Shown in pieces: positions 8,537 to 17,599 of a stretch of 64,000 nt of DNA. The translations under genes were made by a program, and so were the position numbers. Source of the stretch: Methanobacterium sp. UBA44. GTDB lineage: Archaea > Methanobacteriota > Methanobacteria > Methanobacteriales > Methanobacteriaceae. Where the stretch lies: assembly GCA_002494885.1 (NCBI GenBank), contig DACV01000006.1, forward strand, positions 62,001 through 126,000. The letters run 5' to 3'. The notes under the pieces are model-generated. The model ran no database searches and had not been told where the DNA came from. It saw only the letters and a list, made by a program, of their open reading frames with translations. How positions within the stretch are numbered: position 1 is the stretch's first letter; each line of letters opens with the position of its first letter.

Positions 8537-9637
8537 CTATATAATTGATTTTAATAGCTTTTTATATTTGTTCGTTATTATCTTTATATTATGCTCTTTT
8601 TCAACATATTTTCGACCGTTATTGCCCATAATATTTCTTAAATTTTCGTCTTCAATTAAATTTTTAAGATCATCAATCATATTTTCAAATGTTTTTGAAT
8701 GAAAACCTAGATTATAATCTGTTAATATGTTATCAGGGTTAACATTAATGCTTAAAACTGGAATACAATGCCCCCATGATTGTAAAAACGTATTAGGAAG
8801 GCCTTCAACGCTAGAAGTATTTACAAATATCGATGCTTTGGAAAAATAATGAGTTATTTCATTATAGGGAACAAAGCCAATAAAGTCCATATTATGTATA
8901 TTATGGCACTTTTTTTCTATTTCAGCATAAAAATCAGGATCTTCAGCATCAGGACCACCAATCATTATAAATTGAATATCAGGAAATTCACTTGCTAGTT
9001 TTAAATATAATTCAGGATTTTTCCATTGTCTCCTAATTGTAGAAACCCATAAGATCCTTAATTTTTTGTTCTTTTTATTGCTGTTATTTTCTAATTTACA
9101 TGCACTTTTTATTATAAAAGAATTATGCCCAAAATTTTCCTTTAATTTTTCTTTTTGAAAATTGGTATGTGTAAATAATAAGTTTGCTCTATTTAATGCA
9201 AATTTAAAAAGAATTAGTTCCAAAAAATTGAAAGTATCTAAATCCACGTCTATATCTGATGCAAAGGAGTAAACAAATTTTTTTCGGTTTATAAAACAGT
9301 ATAATGCAATTATTGCGGGAGGAATTCTTCCAGATCTTGTAAGGTAAATGTTTGAATTAGCATTTTTTAGGGCTTTAAAAGTAGAATATAATATTTTTAA
9401 ATAATTCTTTTTTGGAAAGTCCAAAGTTGAATATAATTTAAAAATATCTATACCTTCAATTTTTTCAGGTGACTTCTGGCCATGATCATATACTGCAAAT
9501 GAAATATCAAAATCATGAATTAATTTTTTAGCGATCATAGTAAATTGTAATTCAGCTCCACCAATCAAGGGCTCCTTAGAATCTTGATTTAAAAGACTAT
9601 ATGAGCTAGGCATGACAAAACATAGTTTAGTTTTTAT
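8537..9637 (-). CDS. Glycosyltransferase, GT4-like (GT-B fold)
   Basis: Transfers a sugar from a nucleotide-sugar donor, probably for a surface glycan or S-layer/N-glycan. Seen: GGAELQF near the N terminus (acceptor domain), LRILWVSTIRRQWKNPELYL and FIMIGG opening the second Rossmann domain, then SSVEGLPNTFLQSWGH, the E-x7-E donor motif of GT4 enzymes. The first ATG (9613) would delete the first beta strand KLCFV; the reading frame stays open upstream to GGAGG at 9645-9649, and 7 nt after that is ATA (9637). I therefore place the start at this non-canonical codon; 9613 is the conventional alternative. It lies 20 bp downstream of the epimerase gene in the same operon. Confidence 0.8.
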   Translation of the reverse strand: MKTKLCFVMPSSYSLLNQDSKEPLIGGAELQFTMIAKKLIHDFDISFAVYDHGQKSPEKIEGIDIFKLYSTLDFPKKNYLKILYSTFKALKNANSNIYLTRSGRIPPAIIALYCFINRKKFVYSFASDIDVDLDTFNFLELILFKFALNRANLLFTHTNFQKEKLKENFGHNSFIIKSACKLENNSNKKNKKLRILWVSTIRRQWKNPELYLKLASEFPDIQFIMIGGPDAEDPDFYAEIEKKCHNIHNMDFIGFVPYNEITHYFSKASIFVNTSSVEGLPNTFLQSWGHCIPVLSINVNPDNILTDYNLGFHSKTFENMIDDLKNLIEDENLRNIMGNNGRKYVEKEHNIKIITNKYKKLLKSII

Positions 9638-9657
9638 TTTAATGCCTCCAAAAATAA

Positions 9658-10563
9658 TTAATTTTCAATTTCCAAAAAGTCTTCATTTTTAAATTCATAT
9701 ATCTCGTTAAAATCAGATAAATGTTTTTTATACCATTCAATTGTTAATTTAAATCCAGTTTCTATATCAGTTTCAGCTTTGAAATCTAATATATCTTCCA
9801 TATTTCCATTAGAATTTATATTTGGGTCTGTTTCACCCTTTCTCATTGGTTTATGTATTATTTTAGATTTACTTTCACAAAGTTCTATTATTTTTTCTGC
9901 TAAAAAATTAACTGTTAATGGTTTTGAAGTTCCTATTTCTACAACATCATCTGGTAGGACTTCAGCACATTTTACCAATGCTTTAGCTACATCTTCTACA
10001 TAAATAGAATCCATAGTCTGTGTTCCATCACCAAAAATTTCTAAAGGTTCATTTTTTAGTGCAGATACGATAAAGTAAGGTATAGCTTTTCTGTATTCTT
10101 GAAGTGGTTCATCAGGCCCATAAACATTAAATGGTCTAGTAATAACAGATTTAAAGCCGTATATCTCTTTGTACATATCTAAATATCTTTCACAATTTTC
10201 TTTAGATATTGTATAGATATTTTGCTTCCATATATTTGGTTTAGAAGTAAAGACGATTTTATCTACATCTTTCTTTCTCATTGACTCCAGTAAATTTAAA
10301 GTACCGACTACATTTACCATTTCTGCTTCAATAGGTCTATGGAACAATTCTGTTGTTCCAAGAAGGCCTGCTAAATGAAAAACTATATCAACATCCTCTG
10401 TTATGCTATCAAAATTAAAAGAAACGATATCTCCGGTTATTAAATCTGTATTTATATCAATATAATTTTTATCGAATCCAATAACTTCATATCCTGTTTT
10501 TAAAAGTCTTTGAACTACCACTTTACCAATGAACCCTGATGCACCTGTTACTAATGCTTTCAA
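9658..10563 (-). CDS. NAD-dependent sugar epimerase/dehydratase (extended SDR)
   Basis: A 301-residue extended short-chain dehydrogenase acting on nucleotide sugars, of the UDP-glucose/UDP-glucuronate 4-epimerase group. GASGFIGKVVV (residues 7-17) is the NAD-binding loop; FHLAGLLG, VFTSKPN and the catalytic pair in IYTISKENCERY (Tyr-x3-Lys) follow. ITRPFNVYGPDEP is the substrate loop. Substrate identity cannot be read from sequence. It is the upstream gene of a two-gene operon with a glycosyltransferase, so a role in making the donor for a surface polysaccharide is a reasonable inference. Confidence 0.87.
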   Translation of the reverse strand: MKALVTGASGFIGKVVVQRLLKTGYEVIGFDKNYIDINTDLITGDIVSFNFDSITEDVDIVFHLAGLLGTTELFHRPIEAEMVNVVGTLNLLESMRKKDVDKIVFTSKPNIWKQNIYTISKENCERYLDMYKEIYGFKSVITRPFNVYGPDEPLQEYRKAIPYFIVSALKNEPLEIFGDGTQTMDSIYVEDVAKALVKCAEVLPDDVVEIGTSKPLTVNFLAEKIIELCESKSKIIHKPMRKGETDPNINSNGNMEDILDFKAETDIETGFKLTIEWYKKHLSDFNEIYEFKNEDFLEIEN

Positions 10564-10673
10564 TTGAACACCTCATTATCTAATTGTTCCATTAATTTTA
10601 TATATTTAACAAAAATAAGAATTATTTACGTAAAAAAGCTATAATAACTGAAAATCCAATAAAAAATAAAATA

Positions 10674-10835
10674 TTAAATAAATCTCCCTATAAGGATTAG
10701 TACAACTCCAATTATTGCTATGATTGTAGTGATTGGCGAGCTGCCCTGTATCATAGCCCATATTGCTCCGGTTAATAGAAGTAAGACTCCTACCCAAAGA
10801 GATATCCTTTTTTGCTGTTTAGTTAAAGAAGTCAT
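10674..10835 (-). CDS. Small two-helix membrane protein
   Basis: A 53-residue protein: a basic N terminus (TKQQKRISLW), a hydrophobic helix VGVLLLLTGAIWAMI, a short turn and a second helix TTIIAIIGVVLILIG. I chose the internal ATG (10835) because the upstream extension of the frame runs into argD's 3' end and looks like shadow coding. No clear ribosome site, so confidence is limited. A similar short membrane protein is encoded at 22471. Function unknown. Confidence 0.45.
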   Translation of the reverse strand: MTSLTKQQKRISLWVGVLLLLTGAIWAMIQGSSPITTIIAIIGVVLILIGRFI

Positions 10836-10900
10836 GATTGATATTTGGTTTATCACTATATCAAGATTTCTAAAAATAGAGAAAGAAGAAAAATATCTTT

Positions 10901-12076
10901 TTAAGATAATTTCTGCAGAATACTCTCCAAAACACATGTAACTGTATCAATTTGTCCTTTATCTATTACAAATGGAGGTAAAAACCGTAAGACACGGTCT
11001 GCAGTACAGTTAATTAGAACACCCTGTTCTCGAGCTTCAGCTGCTATTTCGCTGCAGTTTATGCTTAATTCCATTCCAAGCATCATTCCAAAGCCACGAA
11101 TCTCTTCAACTATCCCATAGAGCTTCGCCTGCTCTTCAAGCTTATATTTAAGATATCCGCCGATTTCTTTAACTTTTATGAGCATACTTTCATTAACTAA
11201 AGCGTTAATAGCTGCTATTGCTGCTGTACATGCCAGCGGATTTCCACCAAAGGTTGCTGCATGATTTCCAGGCTCAAATGCGTTACCTACTTCTTCGTTT
11301 GCAAGAACAGCACCTATTGGAAATCCTCCACCAAGTGCTTTGGCTACAGTGGTGATATCTGGTGTTACGCCGAAAAGCTGGGATGCAAACATCTCACCAG
11401 TACGTCCAAATCCTGTTTGGACCTCATCGAATATTAAAAGAACATCTTCTTGCTGACACAACTTTTTTAGATCTTCTAAATAACCTTCTGGAGGTACTAT
11501 AACACCTCCTTCTCCCTGAATTGGCTCAACAAGTACTGCAGCAGTATTATCAGTAATATTTTCGGCAACTGCATCTATATCCCCATAATTTACATGTTTA
11601 AATCCTTCTGGAAGTGGTTCAAATCCTTTTTTGTATTTGTGCTGACCTGTGGCTGTGATCATGGCAAGGGTTCGGCCGTGGAAGGAGTTTTCCATGGCAA
11701 TAATCTCACCTTTACCTGTGAATTTACGTGCAAGCTTGATTGCACCTTCATTAGCTTCTGCACCGCTGTTACAGAAGAAAGATTTCTCATGAACTGAAAT
11801 ATCTGCCAGTAGTTTTGCAAGTTCAACCTGTGGTTCTGTATAATATAAATTTGATGTATGTATAAGCTTTTTAGACTGATTACATATTGCTTCAACTACC
11901 TTTGGGTGGCAGTGTCCTACATTGTTTACTGCAATACCGGCAAAACAGTCGATGTATACTTTACCTTCAACATCGGTAACTAATGCCCCTTTTCCTTCTT
12001 TTAAAGCTAGAGGATACCGGCCATAAGTCTGCATTACATATTTTTTATCTAAATTCATTATTTCTTCTGTATTCAT
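10901..12076 (-). CDS. argD: Acetylornithine aminotransferase
   Basis: Class III PLP aminotransferase of arginine synthesis, which may also serve succinyl-DAP in lysine synthesis. Seen: YPLALKEGKGALVTDVEGK near the start, NSGAEANEGAIKLAR, IFDEVQTGFGRTG, and TTVAKALGGGFPIGA with the PLP lysine at about residue 246. Length of about 391 is normal. Start: CAGGTGATT followed by AAA and ATG 12076; an in-frame GTG is inside the ribosome site. No operon partner; the divergent cyclophilin gene begins 200 bp away. Confidence 0.95.
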   Translation of the reverse strand: MNTEEIMNLDKKYVMQTYGRYPLALKEGKGALVTDVEGKVYIDCFAGIAVNNVGHCHPKVVEAICNQSKKLIHTSNLYYTEPQVELAKLLADISVHEKSFFCNSGAEANEGAIKLARKFTGKGEIIAMENSFHGRTLAMITATGQHKYKKGFEPLPEGFKHVNYGDIDAVAENITDNTAAVLVEPIQGEGGVIVPPEGYLEDLKKLCQQEDVLLIFDEVQTGFGRTGEMFASQLFGVTPDITTVAKALGGGFPIGAVLANEEVGNAFEPGNHAATFGGNPLACTAAIAAINALVNESMLIKVKEIGGYLKYKLEEQAKLYGIVEEIRGFGMMLGMELSINCSEIAAEAREQGVLINCTADRVLRFLPPFVIDKGQIDTVTCVLESILQKLS

Positions 12077-12210
12077 TTTAATCACCTGATAAACATTAAA
12101 AGTGAAAAGCTTTTAAAACTGGATATTAACTATCACTAAATATTCTGTTTAATGCACTATTAAAATAATTGTAAAAACATGAATTTAAATGATTAAAAAG
12201 ACTTTATGTA

Positions 12211-12237
12211 GTGTTAACATATAATAAGTGTTAACAC
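12211..12237. promoter_or_regulatory. Twin GTGTTAACA sites around a TATA-like sequence upstream of the cyclophilin gene
   Basis: GTGTTAACA occurs at 12211-12219 and again, extended to the perfect palindrome GTGTTAACAC, at 12228-12237. The segment between them, TATAATAA, could be the TATA box of the gene starting at 12278, giving a leader of about 25-30 nt. Two copies 17 nt apart, with the TATA box between, look like a repressor operator. No regulator is assigned. Confidence 0.5.
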
Positions 12238-12277
12238 CTTAATCGAAAATTATTTTAAAAGGTTTAATGGTGAAAAT

Positions 12278-12703
12278 ATGAAAAAAGCAATAATTGAAAC
12301 TGATAAAGGAAACATAGAATTAGTCTTGTTCGATGAAGAAGCTCCAAACACAGTTGCTAACTTTGAAAAGCTTGCAAAACAGGGATTTTACGATGGATTA
12401 ACTTTTCACAGAGTTATTCCTAACTTCGTTATCCAGGGTGGATGCCCAAAGGGAAATGGAACTGGTGGGCCGGGTTATACAATAAAATGTGAAATAAACC
12501 CTCACAAACACGGTACAGGGGCACTTTCAATGGCCCATGCTGGTAAAGACACTGGTGGAAGCCAGTTTTTTATTACACACTCCCCACAACCACACCTTGA
12601 TGGTGTTCACACAGTCTTTGGTAAAGTCGTTAAGGGAATGGACGTTGTAAATAAAATACAACCTAATGATGTAATGAATAAAGTCACAGTTTTTGACGAA
12701 TAA
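12278..12703 (+). CDS. Peptidyl-prolyl cis-trans isomerase, cyclophilin type
   Basis: A single-domain cytosolic cyclophilin of 141 residues that catalyses proline isomerisation in protein folding. Family motifs are visible in order: DKGNIELVLFDEEAPNT, FYDGLTFHRVIPNFVIQGG, GPGYTIKCE, SMAHAGKDTGGSQFFI and LDGVHTVFGKVVKGMDVV, including the active-site Arg in FHRV, the QGG and the FFI. GGTGA precedes the ATG by 4 nt. It is convergent with the GAF gene 9 bp away. Likely controlled through the twin palindromes at 12211-12237. Confidence 0.95.
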   Translation: MKKAIIETDKGNIELVLFDEEAPNTVANFEKLAKQGFYDGLTFHRVIPNFVIQGGCPKGNGTGGPGYTIKCEINPHKHGTGALSMAHAGKDTGGSQFFITHSPQPHLDGVHTVFGKVVKGMDVVNKIQPNDVMNKVTVFDE

Positions 12704-12712
12704 AAATAAACA

Positions 12713-13327
12713 CTATTTTTTTATTTTAGCATTTTTTCTAGAATAAAGCAGGTATTTAAGGGTAATAGCATAAAAATCAGCTATATTATCAACTATTTCC
12801 AGATGTTGGTCATTATAATCCTTTTTTGGATTTGCAATGACTATCTGGCCCAGTATTTCTTCTTCATATTTAACTGGAACTGAAAGAAACTGATCTACAG
12901 GTTCATGACCTGGAGGTAAGCCGTGAGCAGCCGGATGAGTACTTATATCCTTGATATAAAACGATTTCCCTGTATCCAGGGAATAACCAAGAAGACCACC
13001 ATAGGATCCATCGCTTAAAACTTTAAACCGGGCTTCTCCCATTTCAGCATACATTTTACAGGTATCTGTAAGGTGTGAGAAGGATATTCCAACACTATCT
13101 TTAGTTTTGGGGTCTACATAGGCAATGTAACAGTATTTACTGCCAGTTAATCTGATTGCCTCTTCAAATACTGAATCAGAAACTTCTTTTAAGGAAAAAT
13201 CCTGAAGAACGTCTAAAATATTAGTAATAAAATTTTCTTTGTACTCGAAAGGCTCTAAACTAATGAATTCAGTCATTATATGCTGAATCCTACTGGATTC
13301 ACCAAAGTTTTTAGAAGTATCTTTCAT
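12713..13327 (-). CDS. GAF-domain protein
   Basis: A protein of 204 residues with one GAF domain (about 40-190): SVFEEAIRLTGSKYCYIAYVD, GYSLDTGKSFYIKDI, FLSVPVKYEEEILGQIVIANP. It has no output domain, so it is a stand-alone sensor or ligand-binding protein; methanogens often carry such proteins next to PAS/HK genes. Ligand unknown. AGGTGTTTAA precedes the ATG. It is divergent from the CrtC-like gene at 13442. Confidence 0.8.
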   Translation of the reverse strand: MKDTSKNFGESSRIQHIMTEFISLEPFEYKENFITNILDVLQDFSLKEVSDSVFEEAIRLTGSKYCYIAYVDPKTKDSVGISFSHLTDTCKMYAEMGEARFKVLSDGSYGGLLGYSLDTGKSFYIKDISTHPAAHGLPPGHEPVDQFLSVPVKYEEEILGQIVIANPKKDYNDQHLEIVDNIADFYAITLKYLLYSRKNAKIKK

Positions 13328-13441
13328 TTAAACACCTAAAATTTATTGAGATATTATATTATATCAAATTTATTATTTTTAGAAGTATCGAAAAGAGTAA
13401 TTAGTAAAAGTGAAATAGTAGAATCAAAGGGAGTATTAAAA

Positions 13442-15097
13442 ATGCAGAACAAAGGTTTATTTGAAGAATTAGATGAAAAAACAAAGGAGAATATAGCTAA
13501 AGCTTTATGGATGCGCGAATTCGACGTGGATAAGATTCCAAAAGATATATTGGAAAAATTAAAAAGCGAAAAGAACAGTAACCATGGGTTTGGAAAGCGA
13601 ATGCAGCATCTTTTAAAAGAAAGGATAAAAAATCCGGATTCATTTACACCAAGCTATAAAAAGGTCTATAAAACATTAATTCAGCAATCTCAATGGCTTT
13701 CACCACAACAAGCATATGCAATGACCTTATTTTTGGGAATGGACAGTTCTAAAGGGTACCACGCTATACCTGTAGAGGCAGATTTTAAACTCCCAGAAGA
13801 TGATGCTCCCCAATTTGATTATCAATTGGGCTGGCATTTCGTCGTTGGAAGCTGCATTGGGGCAAATGGAAAAGAATATGGTGTTCAGTTCATGTTCTGG
13901 CAGTATGCTCTGCTTCCTCCGGATATTGCAAGCTATTTTGGGCTTTCAGATATAGAAAACCAGATTCTGGAACTGCATCTGGCTGTAAGTGAAGCTGGAG
14001 GAAAACACCACCGTTCCAGGCCTATATTGGTTGCAGGTACAACTGGATTGATAGATTTTTCAAATAATCCCTTTAACTATACATTTGGAAAGAACAAAAT
14101 AAAATCTCTAAATGAGGACAGCACCTTTCCTATGCAGATAAAAGGATGGGGGGTGGATTTAAGCTCTGATTCTCCATCTGAAATTGAGGTGGATATCACA
14201 CTCATCCAAACCAAGGATTATTTACTGCAGGGAAAAAATGGTTGCGATCCTTGCTGTGGTGGAGTAGGAACGCTTTATTATTCTGTACCAAATCTTAGAA
14301 TTGATCCAGATAAAAGTATTCTAAGAATAAATGAAGAAATGATTTCCCTTGAAAGTGGTAAGTTCTGGTACGATCATCAGTGGTGCAACGGAATGCTTCC
14401 AGGGGGTAGTCCTCGAGTAAAAGTCCTGAGAGCTGCTAATAATCTGTCTGAAAAACTTCCAGGAGGATGGGACTGGTTCATGGCTCAATTTAAAGAAGAT
14501 AGAGAATTAACAATGGCTTCAATACATTCTAATGAAATGAAGCAATTTTATGAACAAACAGGGTCAAATCCTCCAGGAACAATGGAAGTTGAGGTTAAAG
14601 GAAAATATATAGACGAAAATAATAATTCTGTAAGTGTCAAGGGAAATTTAAAGGTAACTGAATGGATAAAGAGCGTAAAATCGCAGTATCCAGATATTTA
14701 TCCTGTTACAAATACCTGGTACCCAAATAGATGGGAATTTGAATTTGGTGAGGATATTCCAGAAGATATAAGGAATTTTATCATGATTCCAATTGTTGAA
14801 GAGGGCCAATCTGGATTTTTCGGCCAGGGATTACACTATTCAGAGGGCGCTGTTTATTTAAAAGATCATGAAGGAAATTCAATTGGAAGAGGTTTTGCTG
14901 AATCAACGGGCTATGCTGACACCACTCTGGATAGACTTAAGCTGTCAGGGATCTCTGCAACGGAAAAAATGCTGAATAAACTGGAAATTCCACAACCATC
15001 GTCGTTATTGAAGCTTATGAGTTCATTATATATAATGTGGCCTTCAAATAAATCTAAATTAACCAAAATACTTTCAAACTGTATTGATACTGATTAA
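13442..15097 (+). CDS. CrtC/AttH-type lipocalin-like hydrolase family protein (COG5621-like)
   Basis: A protein of 551 residues. The core (about 100-330) has the signature of the CrtC/AttH (hydroxyneurosporene synthase-like) double-lipocalin fold: FDYQLGWHFVVGS, HLAVSEAGGKHHRS, a W-G-DLSSD stretch and GKFWYDHQW, close to the family's G-x-W-x-D-H-x-W. A Cys-rich loop (NGCDPCCGG) is added. The C-terminal part has a second all-beta portion and no signal peptide. Bacterial members hydrate carotenoids or are secreted hydrolase-like proteins; the substrate in a methanogen is unknown. Start: ATG 13442 was preferred to an upstream ATG at 13346, whose extra 32 codons look non-coding. Confidence 0.7.
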   Translation: MQNKGLFEELDEKTKENIAKALWMREFDVDKIPKDILEKLKSEKNSNHGFGKRMQHLLKERIKNPDSFTPSYKKVYKTLIQQSQWLSPQQAYAMTLFLGMDSSKGYHAIPVEADFKLPEDDAPQFDYQLGWHFVVGSCIGANGKEYGVQFMFWQYALLPPDIASYFGLSDIENQILELHLAVSEAGGKHHRSRPILVAGTTGLIDFSNNPFNYTFGKNKIKSLNEDSTFPMQIKGWGVDLSSDSPSEIEVDITLIQTKDYLLQGKNGCDPCCGGVGTLYYSVPNLRIDPDKSILRINEEMISLESGKFWYDHQWCNGMLPGGSPRVKVLRAANNLSEKLPGGWDWFMAQFKEDRELTMASIHSNEMKQFYEQTGSNPPGTMEVEVKGKYIDENNNSVSVKGNLKVTEWIKSVKSQYPDIYPVTNTWYPNRWEFEFGEDIPEDIRNFIMIPIVEEGQSGFFGQGLHYSEGAVYLKDHEGNSIGRGFAESTGYADTTLDRLKLSGISATEKMLNKLEIPQPSSLLKLMSSLYIMWPSNKSKLTKILSNCIDTD

Positions 15098-15240
15098 GTA
15101 ACTATAAGGTAATTTCAGTTGGTTAAAGGATATTTGGTTTTTGTAGCATATTTGCAGCTCTTTGGCATTTATAATACTGGAATAGGCCAGTTTAACATGT
15201 ATCATTATTGGTCTTTGAAAATAATGGTTAGAAGATTACA

Positions 15241-15867
15241 TCACTTAAATATTTGAAAATCAGGGAGATCATCTTTTCCTATTATTTTTATTATTTTCCC
15301 TGTAATATACTCCATTGGAATTTCTATGCCATTTTCTGCCTGAATATATCTACAATCATCCTTATGGAATGTTTTTGAAACTTTTAATATATTAAAGGGG
15401 ATATAACCACTTACTTTTGCCTTTGAAAACCAGTAAATAGATATTGGACATATCTCAGGCCATAGAACCAGATCACCGGCTTTAATCGACTCTGGATTTT
15501 CCTTAACCAGTAGAAGATCTCCTTTCTTTGCAAAGGGTTCTATATCTTCTTTTAATTTTAATATCAATGTTTTACTGTATTTTAGATTCCTTGTGTGTTT
15601 TTTAATTACTTTAAATAGGTATCTGGAAGTTATTGCTTCTAAATTACCTTCTGAGTTTTTATTGGAAATTTGATAATTGTGTATACCCTTTTCAAAAGCA
15701 CCTGTAAGCCGTATCCAGGCATCAATATCTCTGCATGAGGTCTTTTTACTTGTTGAACGCATTGGACATTTCCAGCAGTATTCATCCCTTAAAATATCCT
15801 GTATTTCCTGGTAGTATGCACTGGAAATGCTGCTGAACTTATCCAGAGTTTCTGTAAGTTTTCCCAT
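15241..15867 (-). CDS. Conserved hypothetical protein with an S24/S26 peptidase-like C-terminal barrel
   Basis: A 208-residue protein. The N-terminal part holds a Cys cluster (CWKCPMRS and a later C), which could bind zinc. The C-terminal part from about 115 (LKEDIEPFAKKGDLLLVKENPES, then GDLVLWPE and YITGKIIKII) follows the order of strands in LexA/signal-peptidase-type barrels (P-x-GD, G-D-V-V, G-K-V). I cannot see the catalytic Ser-Lys pair, so it may be a non-enzymatic relative. Start: GTAGTGATTCTATG gives ATG 15867 the ribosome site; a start at 15891 lacks one. Confidence 0.45.
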   Translation of the reverse strand: MGKLTETLDKFSSISSAYYQEIQDILRDEYCWKCPMRSTSKKTSCRDIDAWIRLTGAFEKGIHNYQISNKNSEGNLEAITSRYLFKVIKKHTRNLKYSKTLILKLKEDIEPFAKKGDLLLVKENPESIKAGDLVLWPEICPISIYWFSKAKVSGYIPFNILKVSKTFHKDDCRYIQAENGIEIPMEYITGKIIKIIGKDDLPDFQIFK

Positions 15868-16037
15868 AGAATCACTACAATTATAAATCATTTACTTTTC
15901 AAAAATCCTTTAAAATGGAAATTTGTCCAGTCAGGATTTATTGTGTAGATATTTAACATAAGTTTAAATTGAATTTAATCAATAATATGAATTGAAATTA
16001 AATATAGTTTTAGATTGACTTTTCAAAGGCTGATAGG

Positions 16038-16421
16038 ATGAATGAGCATTTCGGAATGGGAATAAGAGGCAAGGTGGAAAACTTGCCTTTAGTATCTAAT
16101 TTCATTGGTAATTCAATGCTTAAATTTGGTTTAAGTGAGTATGAACAGCTTCAAATCCAAATGGCCGTGGATGAGGCCATAAATAATATAATAAAGCATG
16201 GGGATCCTGAAGATAAAATACAGATAAAATGCAAAAAAGAGGGAAAAAAGATTAAAATAATAATTGAAAATAAGGGAGAACAATTTAATCCATCAAATAA
16301 AAATTCTCCTAATGATAATCCCGGAGAAATGAAGGTTTATTTTATTAAAAAGAACATGAATAAGGTTGAATATGGATTTAAAGATGGAAAAAACGTACTG
16401 ACACTAATCAAATATGTATAA
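16038..16421 (+). CDS. RsbW-like serine/threonine kinase-type ATPase (HATPase_c_2)
   Basis: A protein of 127 residues with the GHKL ATPase motifs of anti-sigma factors: N-box MAVDEAINNIIKHG (about 55-68) and IKIIIENKGEQFNP (G1-like). Bacterial RsbW/SpoIIAB phosphorylates an anti-anti-sigma partner. Archaea have no sigma factors, so the partner here must differ; none is encoded next door. Stand-alone gene convergent with the OGG1-type glycosylase, 7 bp between stops. Confidence 0.82.
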   Translation: MNEHFGMGIRGKVENLPLVSNFIGNSMLKFGLSEYEQLQIQMAVDEAINNIIKHGDPEDKIQIKCKKEGKKIKIIIENKGEQFNPSNKNSPNDNPGEMKVYFIKKNMNKVEYGFKDGKNVLTLIKYV

Positions 16422-16428
16422 AAAAAAC

Positions 16429-17418
16429 TTATTTTTGGCTTTTTTCAGGCTTCAACTTCTCCATAAGCCCGGATTTACGCGCATAATGGAATAAATAAAG
16501 CTGTGTGTAACCTGCATAGTCACCGAACTTTTCTATGCCTAAAGACCTCATTTTAGGGTTGGGGACGTTTTTCCCTTCAAAATAAAGCCTGGAAACGATT
16601 CTGCTTATCCAGATATCAACTGGAAACGCTTTACCAAAGCCATAACCATAGAGCAGAATGCAGTCTCCAACTTTGGGGCCCACTCCAGGAAGCTTTAAAA
16701 TTGATTCAAAGGCAGATTCATAATCCATATTTCTGATTTTCTCAAGATCTACTTCATTCTGCACCATCTGGGATGTTTTTATTATGTATTTTGACCTGTA
16801 GCCTACACGACAGCTTCTAAGGTCTTTCCAGGATGTTCTGGTTTTAAGAAAATCAGGAGAACATTCAGCTTCATCAAATTCATATTCTGGGGCTTCAGCA
16901 AGTGTTTCAGGGGAGGGAAAGGAGTAGAAAGTGCCATCAGAGAATTTGTATTCATCTCCCCATTTTTCTTTGATAAGTCTTATTGCCTTGTTCCATTGTC
17001 TTATTGAATTATGAGCAGAAGTTATGGAGCATATAACTGATTCAAAAACGCTGTGGGCCTTAAATAGTCTTAATCCTTTACAAAAATCGATTGTAGGCTC
17101 AAGTTTGGGGTCGCTGCTTAAAAAATCGTATAGTTTGAGAAGATCATCATTTAAGCCGAAAATTTCCATTATATTGTCTTTAATATGCTCTTTTTCTATT
17201 TCATGTGGAGATTCAGCGATAATGTCAATCGGACTATCTGTATTTGAGTTATGAGCAATTTTTACAAGGCAGGGTTTGTTTTTTACCATTATTAATTCCT
17301 GAAAATATTTACCGTTCTTTTCCCATGCTGGCTGGGATGTTTGACCGCTCCCTATAGTCATTTCAAGATTAAAAGGGCCTTTATATTCATTACTCTCTAT
17401 TTTAAATTTGATCTTCAT
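16429..17418 (-). CDS. ogg: 8-oxoguanine DNA glycosylase/AP lyase, OGG1 type
   Basis: A 329-residue base-excision repair enzyme of the HhH-GPD superfamily, with the extra N-terminal domain (1 to about 115) of OGG1-type proteins. The helix-hairpin-helix reads LPGVGPKVGDCILLYG, with the catalytic Lys at 249, and the essential Asp at 268 lies in FPVDIWISRI. Two more Cys lie near SCRVGYRSKYI. It removes 8-oxoG opposite C and nicks the AP site. GAGG lies upstream of the ATG. Stand-alone gene. Confidence 0.9.
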   Translation of the reverse strand: MKIKFKIESNEYKGPFNLEMTIGSGQTSQPAWEKNGKYFQELIMVKNKPCLVKIAHNSNTDSPIDIIAESPHEIEKEHIKDNIMEIFGLNDDLLKLYDFLSSDPKLEPTIDFCKGLRLFKAHSVFESVICSITSAHNSIRQWNKAIRLIKEKWGDEYKFSDGTFYSFPSPETLAEAPEYEFDEAECSPDFLKTRTSWKDLRSCRVGYRSKYIIKTSQMVQNEVDLEKIRNMDYESAFESILKLPGVGPKVGDCILLYGYGFGKAFPVDIWISRIVSRLYFEGKNVPNPKMRSLGIEKFGDYAGYTQLYLFHYARKSGLMEKLKPEKSQK

Positions 17419-17599
17419 AATTCTCTAGATACCTCTTAGTTCAATAAATTACAATAATTTTTCGAAAATTTAGTTTTCTTCAATATTTATTATATTTAAT
17501 GGAGTTTTACTTTTTTGAAAATATTTATTTAATACGCTCCTAAATACCATTATAACATGTATTTAACACTTAATGCCACTATATCGAGCATTATGGACA

